NCBI GenBank assembly: GCA_019136395.1
Contig: JAGVUH010000514.1
Location: 1 to 14,300, forward strand
Source: Gammaproteobacteria bacterium
Lineage (GTDB): Bacteria; Pseudomonadota; Gammaproteobacteria; Chromatiales; Chromatiaceae
Reading direction: 5' to 3'
DNA length: 14,300 bases
The notes beneath the pieces are model-generated. The model saw only the letters and a program-made list of their open reading frames with translations. It ran no database searches and had not been told where the DNA came from. Positions 7,414 to 14,300 of this stretch are shown here, piece by piece; the stretch's first letter is position 1, and each line of letters opens with the position of its first letter. Made by a program: the position numbers and the translations under genes.

Positions 7414-8598
7414 ATGGCCAGCCGCCGCTTCACCCTGCCGGACATCCAGGCCCTGAGCAAGGACCAGGAGCGTGCCCGGCTGCTGCCGCGGGAGGGACGC
7501 CATTTGGTGGTCGGCGGACCCGGCACCGGCAAGTCGATCGTCGCCCTGCTGCGCACCCGCCAGCACCATCGACCCAAAGGAGCCCAGGAGTATGTCTTCC
7601 TGGCCTACAACCGGCTGCTGCTACAGGCTTGCCGCGAACTGGTCGGCCAGGCCGTCAATGCCCATCCCTGGATGACCTGGTTCAAGGGCATGTACAAACG
7701 CACTCTTGGCCAGACATGCCCGGTGATCGGTGAACAAGCGTTCGCGCTCGACTGGAAGGCGATCCTGGAGGCCATCGCCATGGCGCCCGATCTCCCCCCG
7801 CCCCTTACCCCCTTCGTCATCATCGACGAGGGCCAGGACATGCCGCCGGAGTTTTACCGAGCCCTGTTGCAATTCGGCTATGAGCACTGCTTCGTCGTCG
7901 CTGACCAGAACCAGCGCATTACCGCCGAGAACTCGAGCCTTCACCAAATCGCAGTCGAATTGGATATCCACTCGGATGCCCGCCTCGAACTGACCGACAA
8001 CTATCGCAACTGCGATCGCGTCGCCCAACTTGCCCTCGCCCTCTACATCGAAGATCCAGCGAGCCCCCGTCCCAAGTTGCCTGTGGCGCGACCCTGCATC
8101 CGTGAGCCGTTGCTGATTGACTATGGACCTGGTTGCAGCTGGGATTTCGCTGACCTGATCCAGCGCATTCTCAAGGCCGCGGACCGCGATCCGGCACGGC
8201 TATACGGCATCATCACCCCGGACAACGCCAGCCGACAGCGCTGGCTTCAAGCGCTACACCAGCATCCGGTGAAACTCGACCAGGGCCGTCCGCGCATCCT
8301 CACCTATGCCAGTGAGGAGGCGGAGGGCGATCATCGTTTCGGCGAGGGCGGCATCTTTGTGATCAATGCCCACTCGGCCAAGGGGTTGGAGTTCGACACC
8401 GTCTTTCTCGCCGACATTGACGGCTATCGTTGCGCACCCGAGAACCGGGACCAGCGGGATGATTTGAAGCGCCTCTTCTATGTGATGATCTCCCGTGCCC
8501 GTGATCAGGTGGTGCTGCTACGCCGGGGCGGCTACCCCTGCCCGGCGGAAGCCATCCTGCCGCTCCAGGACCCTAGCCTCCTCACCCATTGGAGATGA
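7414..8598 (+). CDS. compact UvrD-like SF1 helicase/ATPase
   Basis: The 394-residue protein carries all SF1A core motifs: Walker A GGPGTGKS (34-41), motif II DEGQD (138-142), motif III around ADQNQ (about 163-167), NYRN (196-199), motif V NAHSAKGLEFD (318-328) and motif VI SRAR (360-363). At about half the size of UvrD or Rep it has little room for the accessory 1B and 2B domains and no nuclease domain. It is probably a single-strand DNA-dependent ATPase or translocase, perhaps a regulator of the DrmAB complex. No ribosome site is visible before ATG 7414, the first plausible start ahead of Walker A. It lies in the same frame as drmB with a single stop codon between, so it may be translated by reinitiation. 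Its stop overlaps the next gene's start (ATGA, 8595-8598). The annotation could also read 'ATP-binding domain-containing protein'. Confidence 0.85.
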   Translation: MASRRFTLPDIQALSKDQERARLLPREGRHLVVGGPGTGKSIVALLRTRQHHRPKGAQEYVFLAYNRLLLQACRELVGQAVNAHPWMTWFKGMYKRTLGQTCPVIGEQAFALDWKAILEAIAMAPDLPPPLTPFVIIDEGQDMPPEFYRALLQFGYEHCFVVADQNQRITAENSSLHQIAVELDIHSDARLELTDNYRNCDRVAQLALALYIEDPASPRPKLPVARPCIREPLLIDYGPGCSWDFADLIQRILKAADRDPARLYGIITPDNASRQRWLQALHQHPVKLDQGRPRILTYASEEAEGDHRFGEGGIFVINAHSAKGLEFDTVFLADIDGYRCAPENRDQRDDLKRLFYVMISRARDQVVLLRRGGYPCPAEAILPLQDPSLLTHWR

Positions 8599-10505
8599 AC
8601 CAGATGCCGCCGGAACCGCAACCCACCCTTGCCGCCGTCTCCAACCAGGAGCCTGGATCAGGACCCTCACCCACCAAACTAACCCGCCGTTCCTGGCACC
8701 TGGCGACCAACCAGTTAAACCTGATGTATCTGCTCGCCGCCGGGCTCATCACCGGACCGCGCGGCTTCGGGCGCAAGTATTACCGTGACGCCCTTGGTGC
8801 CATCCCCGGACTGATTCCCCTGTTCGCCGAACGCATCCCGGCCGCGGTCTTGCAAGAAGCCGTCGCCGAGGGGCCGCATCTGCGCAGCGTCATCGCCCTG
8901 ATCGATCTCGTTGCCCTGCGCGGGCCGGTCCTGGCCATGACCCCGGACGGCAAGCTGTGTACCCGCGACTTCCCCGTCGGCCTGGCCGGGGACGAGGACA
9001 TGCTGCTGGTGCCAGCGCCCTTGCCGGCCCACTGGATCACCACCCTGCTGTTCGCCTCGGCCCAGCACAAGACGGCGACCCAGGCTGAAGCGGCCGCCTA
9101 TGCCAACGTACCCCTGGCGGATTACAAGCAGCAGGTGAAGGCACGCCTCTTCGCCGGGGATGCCCTGCTGACCTGGCCACCATCGCCCTGCCCTGCTTCG
9201 GGCCTGAACCCGGCGTCCCCCCCGGTCTCATCGGTGACCCCGGACCTATCCGCCATCCCCGATCCCTCGCCTGGGCATGTCTCGGCGGTGGGTGCCGCGC
9301 TGGCCCTGCTCTTCGCGCTCGGCAATACCGGCGCGGCGACGGCCGCGGCCGCCCGGGCGCTATGGGCGCTGCCGCTGGCCAGTCCAGACGCCAGCGCACC
9401 TCCTCTGCCACCGCCAGGTCAAAAGGCCGCTCTCGGCGTCAATTCCGACGCCAATCTCAAGCCCAGCCTCACCGCCAATCTTGAAGCCAGTCCCAGCGCG
9501 AATCTCAACCCCAATCTCAATCCCAGCGCCAGTCTCAGCGCCACTCTCAACGCCAGTCTCGACGCTAACCCCGATCCCATTCTCCGCGCCCTGCGGCGTT
9601 GGGCGCTCAAGGCACCGGAAACCGAGACGGATGGCGTCCAGGCCCTGCTGTTGCAGCGCCTGTTGACGGCCCTGGTCGAGGCCGCCGACAGCATCGGGCC
9701 ATGCCCGCCGGACCCGCGGCAAGTCGTGCTCGAGGTTCTGGCTAAGGAAGCGACCCGGCTCGTAGAGCCAAAATGGCACGATGCCCTCAGCCGGCTCAGC
9801 CAGGATTTGCGTGGCAGCATCACCCTCGGTGACGCCACTATTTCCGAACTGCTGCAACGCCACCCGCGGCCCTTCTCGCGGGGCCTGCTGTTGTTCTTCC
9901 TGCGGGAGCGTTGCGAGGAACTGCTCGCCTTTCGTCATCCGGCCCTCACCGCGCAGGACCAGGTCGTCGCCGCCGCCCTGTTCGCCGCCCACTGGGGATG
10001 GATGGCCCTGCCGGCCAGTCTGCGCGCCGTCCATGGGCTGGCCCCGGCCGTGCAGCATCGGATGGCCGCCCTCGCCCACCAATCAAATACAACCGGCATC
10101 GACCTGGGTCCTGCGCCACCGCCCGTGCTGCCCTTCCGAGCCCTGCTGGAGGGCGCGCCGCCGAAGGCGGCGCAAACGGCCGCCCTGCGCCTGGCACGGG
10201 GTATGGGTTGGGATAACGAGGTCCTGACCACCCGTATCAGCCTTGGCAAAGGCGATTACCGGCTGACCATCGACGGCCGCGGCGCCCACCTGCTGCTGGC
10301 GGGCGACGTCAAGGCCGTTTCCAGCGAGGTGGACCAGGCTGCTCTGCTTGCCCGGTTGGCCGTTGCCGAGATCCCGGCCCGGCTCGACGCGGAACTTCGG
10401 GGGCTGCTGGATACGGGCGTCGTCGGCGGCACCCTGACCGGTTCAACGCGAGAGGGACGGGTGGGGAGGATTGCAGATGCCGACCGCCAGGAGGAAGACC
10501 CATAG
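8595..10505 (+). CDS. unrecognised 636-residue protein of the DrmAB operon
   Basis: I do not recognise a family. The start at ATG 8595 overlaps the helicase stop (ATGA); ATG 8604, with GGAG nine bases upstream, is an equal candidate. The N-terminal 190 residues look folded (RSWHLATNQLNLMYLLAAGL, then GPRGFGRKYYRD). A Pro/Ser stretch follows, then an Ala/Leu-rich helix at about 229-262 (AVGAALALLFALGN), which could be a membrane segment or just a helix. Residues 286-328 are a degenerate four-residue repeat (NL-P/A-S type) coded by a 12-bp tandem repeat. The C-terminal half is again ordered and helical (PFSRGLLLFFLRERCEELLA, HWGWMALPASLR), closing with GDYRLTIDGRGAHLLLAGD before a short polar tail. 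No nuclease, methylase, ATPase or PLD motif is visible. Its position between two helicase genes suggests an adaptor or target-sensing part of the same complex. Confidence 0.8.
   Translation: MNQMPPEPQPTLAAVSNQEPGSGPSPTKLTRRSWHLATNQLNLMYLLAAGLITGPRGFGRKYYRDALGAIPGLIPLFAERIPAAVLQEAVAEGPHLRSVIALIDLVALRGPVLAMTPDGKLCTRDFPVGLAGDEDMLLVPAPLPAHWITTLLFASAQHKTATQAEAAAYANVPLADYKQQVKARLFAGDALLTWPPSPCPASGLNPASPPVSSVTPDLSAIPDPSPGHVSAVGAALALLFALGNTGAATAAAARALWALPLASPDASAPPLPPPGQKAALGVNSDANLKPSLTANLEASPSANLNPNLNPSASLSATLNASLDANPDPILRALRRWALKAPETETDGVQALLLQRLLTALVEAADSIGPCPPDPRQVVLEVLAKEATRLVEPKWHDALSRLSQDLRGSITLGDATISELLQRHPRPFSRGLLLFFLRERCEELLAFRHPALTAQDQVVAAALFAAHWGWMALPASLRAVHGLAPAVQHRMAALAHQSNTTGIDLGPAPPPVLPFRALLEGAPPKAAQTAALRLARGMGWDNEVLTTRISLGKGDYRLTIDGRGAHLLLAGDVKAVSSEVDQAALLARLAVAEIPARLDAELRGLLDTGVVGGTLTGSTREGRVGRIADADRQEEDP
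9450..9578 (+). repeat. degenerate 12-bp tandem repeat inside the unknown gene
   Basis: About ten and a half consecutive 12-bp units of the type GCCAATCTCAAC run in frame (9450-9461, 9462-9473, 9474-9485 and so on). They encode Ala/Pro-Asn/Ser-Leu-Asn/Ser/Lys blocks. Unit-to-unit differences are several bases, so the array is old or drifting. It separates the N- and C-terminal halves of the protein and looks like a flexible linker. Confidence 0.75.
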
Positions 10506-10568
10506 CCCGCGGGTGCCCATGCCCGGCTTCACTCACCCAGCGCGACCCGCCACCAGAGAGCTCAAACC

Positions 10569-12293
10569 ATGCGCATGCTGCCATCCACCCCCTACCGCAC
10601 CGGAAGCCGCGCCGAGCTCAAGGTCTTCGACCGGTTGCGCGCCGCTTTCGTCGACCGGGCTGACTGGCACCTGACCGCGCTGCACTCGCTGAACCTGCCG
10701 AGCCATGCCTACAAGCGCTTCGGCGAAATCGATTTCGTCATCGTCGGGCGGCCCGGCCTCTTCGTGCTGGAGGTCAAGGGGGGCGGCGTTGCCTGCCACC
10801 AGGGGATCTGGTCGACCATCAACCGCCAGGGTGAACGGCAAACCCTGCGCGAGAGCCCTTTCCGTCAGGCGGAATCGGCCCTGCACTCCCTGGTTGAACG
10901 GCTGGAGCGTCACCTGGGCACCGCCGTCATCGACCGCTTCCCCATCGGCTACGGCGTCATCTTTCCCGACTGCGACTGGGACCTGACCGGCGCCGAGTGG
11001 GACCGGGCCCTGCTCGCCGATGCCCGCGCCGGACGCAACCTGGAGCGCTGGCTGGTGGGACTTTTCCGGCACTGGCACCTGCGCGCTGCCCAGCACCCTG
11101 ATCAGCATCCTAATTTGCGCAGGGGTGTGGACCCTGGTCAGCGACCTGGCAATCACCCTGGTCAGGATCCTGGCAGGCGTGCAGATCAAGAGCCTGGCCA
11201 GCGCCCCGCCGCGCGCCGGACCGGGGTGGGGGCTGGGCCGGGGCCGGACCCCGCCACGATCGCCACGGTCATCGACTTCCTGCGCCCCGAAGTCGAGGTC
11301 GCTGTGCCCTTACATGTCCAGGTGGAGGAGATCGCCGAACGGGTGAGCGCCCTGACCCAGGATCAGATGCGCTTTCTGGACGCGGTCGATGCCAATCCCC
11401 GCGTCCTCTGCTCCGGGGGCGCCGGAACCGGCAAGACCTTCTTGGCCTTGGAGTTAGCCCGGCGCTGGGCCGCCGAGGGACGCCAGGTACTGCTCGCCTG
11501 TCACTCGCCCTGGCTGCGTCACTGGCTCGCCGAGCGCTTCGCCCTGCCGAATCTGACCGTCGCCGTGGCGGACAAGGCCCAAGTCGCGGCGCGGCGCGCG
11601 GGCATCGAACGATTCGACGCCCTGATCGTCGATGAGGGTCAGGACCTGCTGCGCCTCGCCCTGCTCGATCCCCTCGACCAGGTCCTCGCCGGTGGCCTCG
11701 ACCAGGGCCGCTGGTGCTGGTTCCAGGACATCAACAACCAGGCCGGCCTCTTCGGGCCACCGGAGCCGGAGGCCCTGACGCTTCTGACCAGTCTCGCCCC
11801 AACCCGTATCCCCCTCACCACCAACTGTCGCAACACCCGCCAGATCATCGACCTGGTCCAGCGCACCCTGGGCGCCGACATGGGCGTGCGCGGCAGTGGC
11901 GACGGGCCCGCGGTGGTCACCCACCAGGCCCACACCGAGGCTGAGGCCAGTCACCTCCTCGCCGCCGAGATCAAGCGGCTAACCGGCCCGGGAGGACTCG
12001 CCCCCGGGGAGATCACGCTCCTGTCCCCCCTCCCCTTTGCCCAGTCCATCGCCGCGCGCCTACCGGCCTGTCTGGCCAGCGCCCTCATCCTGCTCGACGA
12101 ATACGCCCTCCGCACCTTCCCACTGCCGGCGCTCAGCTTCGCCGAGATTGCCGCCTTCAAGGGCCTGGAAAACGAGGCCATCATCGTCATCGACCTGCCC
12201 CGGCCAACCGGCCCCCTTCCCGGGCACTATGTCGCCTTGAGCCGCGCGCGTACTTGCCTGTCGGTGATCTACAGGGACGATCGACGCCCCTGA
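10569..12293 (+). CDS. NERD-domain nuclease fused to a UvrD-like SF1 helicase
   Basis: The 574-residue protein has two parts. Residues 1-170 hold a NERD (nuclease-related) domain of the PD-(D/E)xK type, with GEIDF (E53, D55) and EVKGG (E68, K70) as likely metal and catalytic residues. From about 255 an SF1 helicase follows: Walker A GGAGTGKT (283-290), motif II DEGQD (355-359), motif III FQDINNQ (about D387), NCRN (419-422), motif V FKGLENEAI (530-538) and motif VI ALSRAR (556-561). The two are joined by a Gly/Pro/Gln/Asp-rich linker (about 175-240) with internal repeats. NERD-helicase proteins are thought to process DNA ends. Here it is the only visible nuclease and the best effector candidate. 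The ATG at 10569 has a weak AGAG site; ATG 10575 is possible. It follows the unknown gene by 63 nt and ends the operon. Confidence 0.87.
   Translation: MRMLPSTPYRTGSRAELKVFDRLRAAFVDRADWHLTALHSLNLPSHAYKRFGEIDFVIVGRPGLFVLEVKGGGVACHQGIWSTINRQGERQTLRESPFRQAESALHSLVERLERHLGTAVIDRFPIGYGVIFPDCDWDLTGAEWDRALLADARAGRNLERWLVGLFRHWHLRAAQHPDQHPNLRRGVDPGQRPGNHPGQDPGRRADQEPGQRPAARRTGVGAGPGPDPATIATVIDFLRPEVEVAVPLHVQVEEIAERVSALTQDQMRFLDAVDANPRVLCSGGAGTGKTFLALELARRWAAEGRQVLLACHSPWLRHWLAERFALPNLTVAVADKAQVAARRAGIERFDALIVDEGQDLLRLALLDPLDQVLAGGLDQGRWCWFQDINNQAGLFGPPEPEALTLLTSLAPTRIPLTTNCRNTRQIIDLVQRTLGADMGVRGSGDGPAVVTHQAHTEAEASHLLAAEIKRLTGPGGLAPGEITLLSPLPFAQSIAARLPACLASALILLDEYALRTFPLPALSFAEIAAFKGLENEAIIVIDLPRPTGPLPGHYVALSRARTCLSVIYRDDRRP
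11094..11186 (+). repeat. HPDQ/DPGQ-type micro-repeats in the NERD-helicase linker
   Basis: ACCCTGATCAG (11095-11105) and ACCCTGGTCAG (11131-11141, 11155-11165) recur with related CCTGG-CAG blocks, encoding HPDQ, DPGQ, HPGQ and DPG units. The linker has no conserved domain character. The same core occurs in the glcD-like leader at 192-205. Confidence 0.6.
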
Positions 12294-12307
12294 CGGCTCC
12301 CTCGCGG

Positions 12308-12324
12308 TCCGCGGCGCCCGCGGA
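12308..12324. terminator. GC-rich hairpin between convergent genes, possible transcription stop
   Basis: TCCGCGG, loop CGC, CCGCGGA form a perfect 7-bp stem in the 60-base gap between the NERD-helicase stop (12293) and the ferritin stop (12354). No T run follows on either strand, so a classical intrinsic terminator is doubtful. Confidence 0.3.
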
Positions 12325-12353
12325 GGTATGTCCGCGATCTGAATGGCTCAGGC

Positions 12354-12887
12354 TCAAGCCGTAGCCGCGCTCTCCTGGGCCAAGGCCTGGGCCATGACCT
12401 TGGCCGCCGCGCCCAGTTCGTTGTCGATCATCAGGAGTCCCTCCCCCTTGTCGCCGAAGAGCCGCAGGCGGCCCAGGATATCGTTGACCGTGGCCTCCTC
12501 CTCGATCTGCTCGGTGACGAACCAATGCAGGAAGATGTTGGTCGCATGGTCCTTTTCACTGAGGGCATGATCCACCAGCTCGTTGATGGCGGCGGTCACC
12601 GCCCGCTCGTGTTCGAGGGTGCGCTCAAACATGGCCAGAATGGCGCCGGCCGGCGCGGGCGGTGCCGCGATGGCCCCCAGCTTGACGCTGGCGCCCTGGT
12701 CCAGGAGATAGCGCACCATCTTCATGGCGTGGGCCATCTCCTCGCCATGCTTGGCCAGAAACCAACTGGCGGTGCCACGAAGATTGCTCTCCTCGGCCTC
12801 GGTGGACAGGGCGAGGTACAGATAGGCGGAAAAGAATTCGCGATTGATCTGCTCGTTCAGCTTGGTCGCCATGGTCGCGGTAAGCAT
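12354..12887 (-). CDS. ftnA: bacterial non-haem ferritin
   Basis: The 177-residue protein aligns by eye with E. coli FtnA from its first residues (TKLNEQINREF against EKLNEQMNLEL), which fixes the start at ATG 12887-12885. An upstream in-frame extension to 13019 has no family character. AGAGG lies eight bases before the ATG. FtnA oxidises Fe(II) and stores iron in a 24-subunit shell in the cytoplasm. The ferroxidase residues are in place: E17, E49/E50, H53, E94, then E126, Q127, E129 and E130 in FVTEQIEEE. The C-terminal helix region KGEGLLMIDNEL is also typical. The gene is complete and convergent with the defence operon. It is an ordinary chromosomal gene and marks the right boundary of the island. 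Confidence 0.93.
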   Translation of the reverse strand: MLTATMATKLNEQINREFFSAYLYLALSTEAEESNLRGTASWFLAKHGEEMAHAMKMVRYLLDQGASVKLGAIAAPPAPAGAILAMFERTLEHERAVTAAINELVDHALSEKDHATNIFLHWFVTEQIEEEATVNDILGRLRLFGDKGEGLLMIDNELGAAAKVMAQALAQESAATA

Positions 12888-12933
12888 CTCGTCGTCCTCT
12901 TTTGCGGTTATGTTCTGGGGTTGTGGGCAACCG

Positions 12934-12960
12934 CCACCGCGTGGGCCAGGGCCGCGGTGG
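12934..12960 (-). promoter_or_regulatory. inverted repeat in the ferritin leader region
   Basis: CCACCGC (12934-12940) and GCGGTGG (12954-12960) pair perfectly around a 13-base spacer, 47-73 bases upstream of the ferritin ATG. It could form an RNA hairpin in the leader or be a protein site. Function is not indicated by the sequence. Confidence 0.3.
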
Positions 12961-13117
12961 TCGGCCATGAGGACAGATACTGGCCCTTTGGCCAGGGATT
13001 TCAAGGTCAGTCCCGCCATGTACCGCCCCTGTTATTCCACACACCCCCTGTTCGTGGGGATGGCGGCCAAGGCCCTAGGGTTAGCGGGATGGCCGCTTGG
13101 CAGCTTAATGACTTGAT

Positions 13118-13141
13118 GGCTTGGCGGCTTGGCGGCTTGGC
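13118..13141. repeat. 8-bp tandem repeat, three perfect copies
   Basis: GGCTTGGC occurs three times head to tail (13118-13125, 13126-13133, 13134-13141) and is followed by a partial GGC. Diverged copies (CGCTTGGC, about 13094-13101) lie just upstream. Confidence 0.7.
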
Positions 13142-13174
13142 GGCGCCAGCATGATCCACCAACGGGTTGAGTCG

Positions 13175-14272
13175 TTAAATCCCGGGAAACCGCCCGCCAC
13201 CTCGGCGATGGCTGTGTCGCCAATGCCGGCCGGCAAGGATGGCGAGGGTGGCAAAGGTCAGTGGCAGGACGAAGGAGACCATGATCCAGCCGAATTGGGC
13301 CAGGCCGTCATGCTGGCGGGCCATGAGGATCAGATAGAGGGTGTAGATGAGGTAGTAGGCGAAAAAGAGCCCCCCCTCCCAGCGGGCGATGAGGTGGCCG
13401 GTGAAGAAGATGGGCAGGCAGGCCAGCGCCACCGCGACCATGACCGGTAGGTCAAAGGCCAGCAAGGAGGGGGCCACCGTCAGACTGGTGGGGGCGATGG
13501 CGGCGGAGACCCCCAGCACGCCCAGGATGTTGAAGATGTTGCTCCCCACCACGTTACCGACGGCGATATCCCGCTCCCCCCGCAGCGCCGCCATGATCGA
13601 GGTGGCCACCTCCGGCAGGGAGGTTCCGGCGGCGATCAGGGTCAGCCCGATGACCAGCTCACTCACCCCCAGGGCACGGGCAAAGGCGACGGCCGCCTCC
13701 ACCAGCCAGTTGGAACCCAGCACCAACAGGGTCAGACCTGCCAGGATCAGGGCCACCTGGACGAACCAGTGCGAGTCCCAGGACCTTTCCTCCGCGACGG
13801 GGGGTGCCGCGGCTTCCTGACGGTCCGCGGCGGTCTGCCGTCGGCTGGCGCGGATGACATAGATGGTATAGGCCGCCAGCAGACCCACCAGCAACAGGCC
13901 CTCGAGGCGGTCGATCGCCTGGTTCGCCGCCAGGACCCAGAGCAGCAGGGAGGCACCGACCATCAGGGGCACCTCCTGGCGGATGAGCTGCCGGTCGACG
14001 ACCAAGGGGGTGATGAGGGCGGACAGGCCGAGGATGAACAGGACATTGAAGATATTGCTACCCACCACGTTACCCAGGGCGATATCCACCTGGCCAGCCC
14101 AGGCGGATTGGACGGAGACCGCGAGCTCGGGCGAACTGGTGCCGAAGGCCACGACTGTGAGACCCACCACCAGGGGCGAAATGCCCAGGGCCATGGCCAG
14201 CTTGGAGGCGCCGCGTACCAGCAATTCCGCGCCCAGGATCAGGGCGATAAGGCCGAGAAGAAACCAGATCAT
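13175..14272 (-). CDS. calcium/sodium antiporter, CaCA family (YrbG type)
   Basis: The 365-residue membrane protein has about ten hydrophobic segments in two inverted halves, the hallmark of cation/Ca2+ exchangers. Alpha-repeat 1 shows FGTSSPEL (E49) and GNVVGSNIFN (N73); alpha-repeat 2 shows AAGTSLPEVATS (E221) and GNVVGSNIFNI (N245). These acidic and Asn residues line the ion-binding site in the family. The halves are linked by a polar cytoplasmic loop at about 141-168, rich in Arg, Gln and Ala. A C-terminal extension of two further hydrophobic segments ends in a basic His/Arg-rich tail, making it longer than E. coli YrbG (about 325 residues). ATG 14272-14270 is the start, with a weak GGGA nine bases upstream. 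The gene is complete and reads toward the ferritin gene, without evident co-regulation. Confidence 0.9.
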   Translation of the reverse strand: MIWFLLGLIALILGAELLVRGASKLAMALGISPLVVGLTVVAFGTSSPELAVSVQSAWAGQVDIALGNVVGSNIFNVLFILGLSALITPLVVDRQLIRQEVPLMVGASLLLWVLAANQAIDRLEGLLLVGLLAAYTIYVIRASRRQTAADRQEAAAPPVAEERSWDSHWFVQVALILAGLTLLVLGSNWLVEAAVAFARALGVSELVIGLTLIAAGTSLPEVATSIMAALRGERDIAVGNVVGSNIFNILGVLGVSAAIAPTSLTVAPSLLAFDLPVMVAVALACLPIFFTGHLIARWEGGLFFAYYLIYTLYLILMARQHDGLAQFGWIMVSFVLPLTFATLAILAGRHWRHSHRRGGGRFPGI

Positions 14273-14300
14273 GTCGGTAGTCCCATGGATGATATCGCCG

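Larger units (their letters stand above)
12888..13174. other. 287-base intergenic region between the antiporter and ferritin genes
   Basis: No convincing gene was found here. It holds a 7-bp perfect inverted repeat (12934-12960) in what would be the ferritin leader, a smaller GGTTG/CAACC hairpin (12919-12932), and an 8-bp tandem repeat (13118-13141). The ferritin promoter must lie here, but no convincing -35/-10 pair or Fur box was identified by eye. Confidence 0.6.

Noticed and set aside
9450..9578. CRISPR-like array
   Set aside because: The units are 12 bp, contiguous without spacers, degenerate and in frame within a protein-coding gene.
11454..11954. Minus-strand frame of 166 codons opposite the NERD-helicase
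   Set aside because: It overlaps helicase motifs I to IV of the plus-strand gene and shows no domain of its own.
12888..13019. Ferritin start at 13019, adding 44 residues
   Set aside because: The added residues lack any ferritin character, while the ATG at 12887 aligns with the FtnA N-terminus and has AGAGG at the right distance.
12525..13154. Plus-strand frame of 209 codons opposite ferritin
   Set aside because: It is antisense to the conserved ferroxidase residues, and its end runs into the simple GGCTTGGC repeat; it shows no recognisable domain.

Overview
The window looks like a chromosomal segment of a GC-rich proteobacterium. The gene families and codon bias suggest a gammaproteobacterium, perhaps a purple sulfur bacterium of the Chromatiaceae, but no rRNA or marker gene is present to confirm that. 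Ordinary chromosomal genes lie at both ends: the N-terminal end of a glycolate-oxidase-type FAD subunit (glcD-like, minus strand, cut by the window edge) on the left, and a bacterial ferritin plus a calcium/sodium antiporter (both minus strand) on the right. Between them, from about 300 to 12300, lies an accessory island.

The left part of the island is toxin-antitoxin territory. A RES-domain toxin and its Xre/DUF2384 antitoxin form a minus-strand operon coupled by TAATG, with a visible promoter and an inverted repeat over its -10. Divergent from it is a HipB-like HTH gene on the plus strand. It is followed by what looks like only the first codons of a hipA toxin gene, broken off where the next gene begins. 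The HTH protein is therefore an orphan antitoxin or repressor sitting directly in front of the large operon.

The main content is a plus-strand operon of five genes (2037-12293). In order they are a DrmA-type DISARM helicase, a DrmB protein with a DUF1998 cysteine cluster, a compact UvrD-like SF1 helicase, a 636-residue protein I do not recognise, and a NERD-nuclease/UvrD-helicase fusion. Junctions are tight: ATGA between drmA (read in its restored frame) and drmB, 27 nt between drmB and the helicase, ATGA between the helicase and the unknown gene, and 63 nt before the NERD gene. The C-terminal end of drmA is disrupted by an apparent -1 frameshift at a run of four G.

No DISARM methyltransferase (drmMI or drmMII), no PLD protein DrmC, no SNF2 helicase DrmD and no DrmE is present in the window. 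The set drmA-drmB-SF1 helicase-unknown-NERD/SF1 therefore looks like a methylation-independent relative of DISARM. In this reading DrmAB would be the DNA-binding and translocating core and the NERD-helicase the likely nuclease effector. The gene content is read from sequence motifs; the defence role and the partnership of the five genes are inference from known DISARM biology and from operon structure. Whether this arrangement has already been catalogued cannot be judged here.
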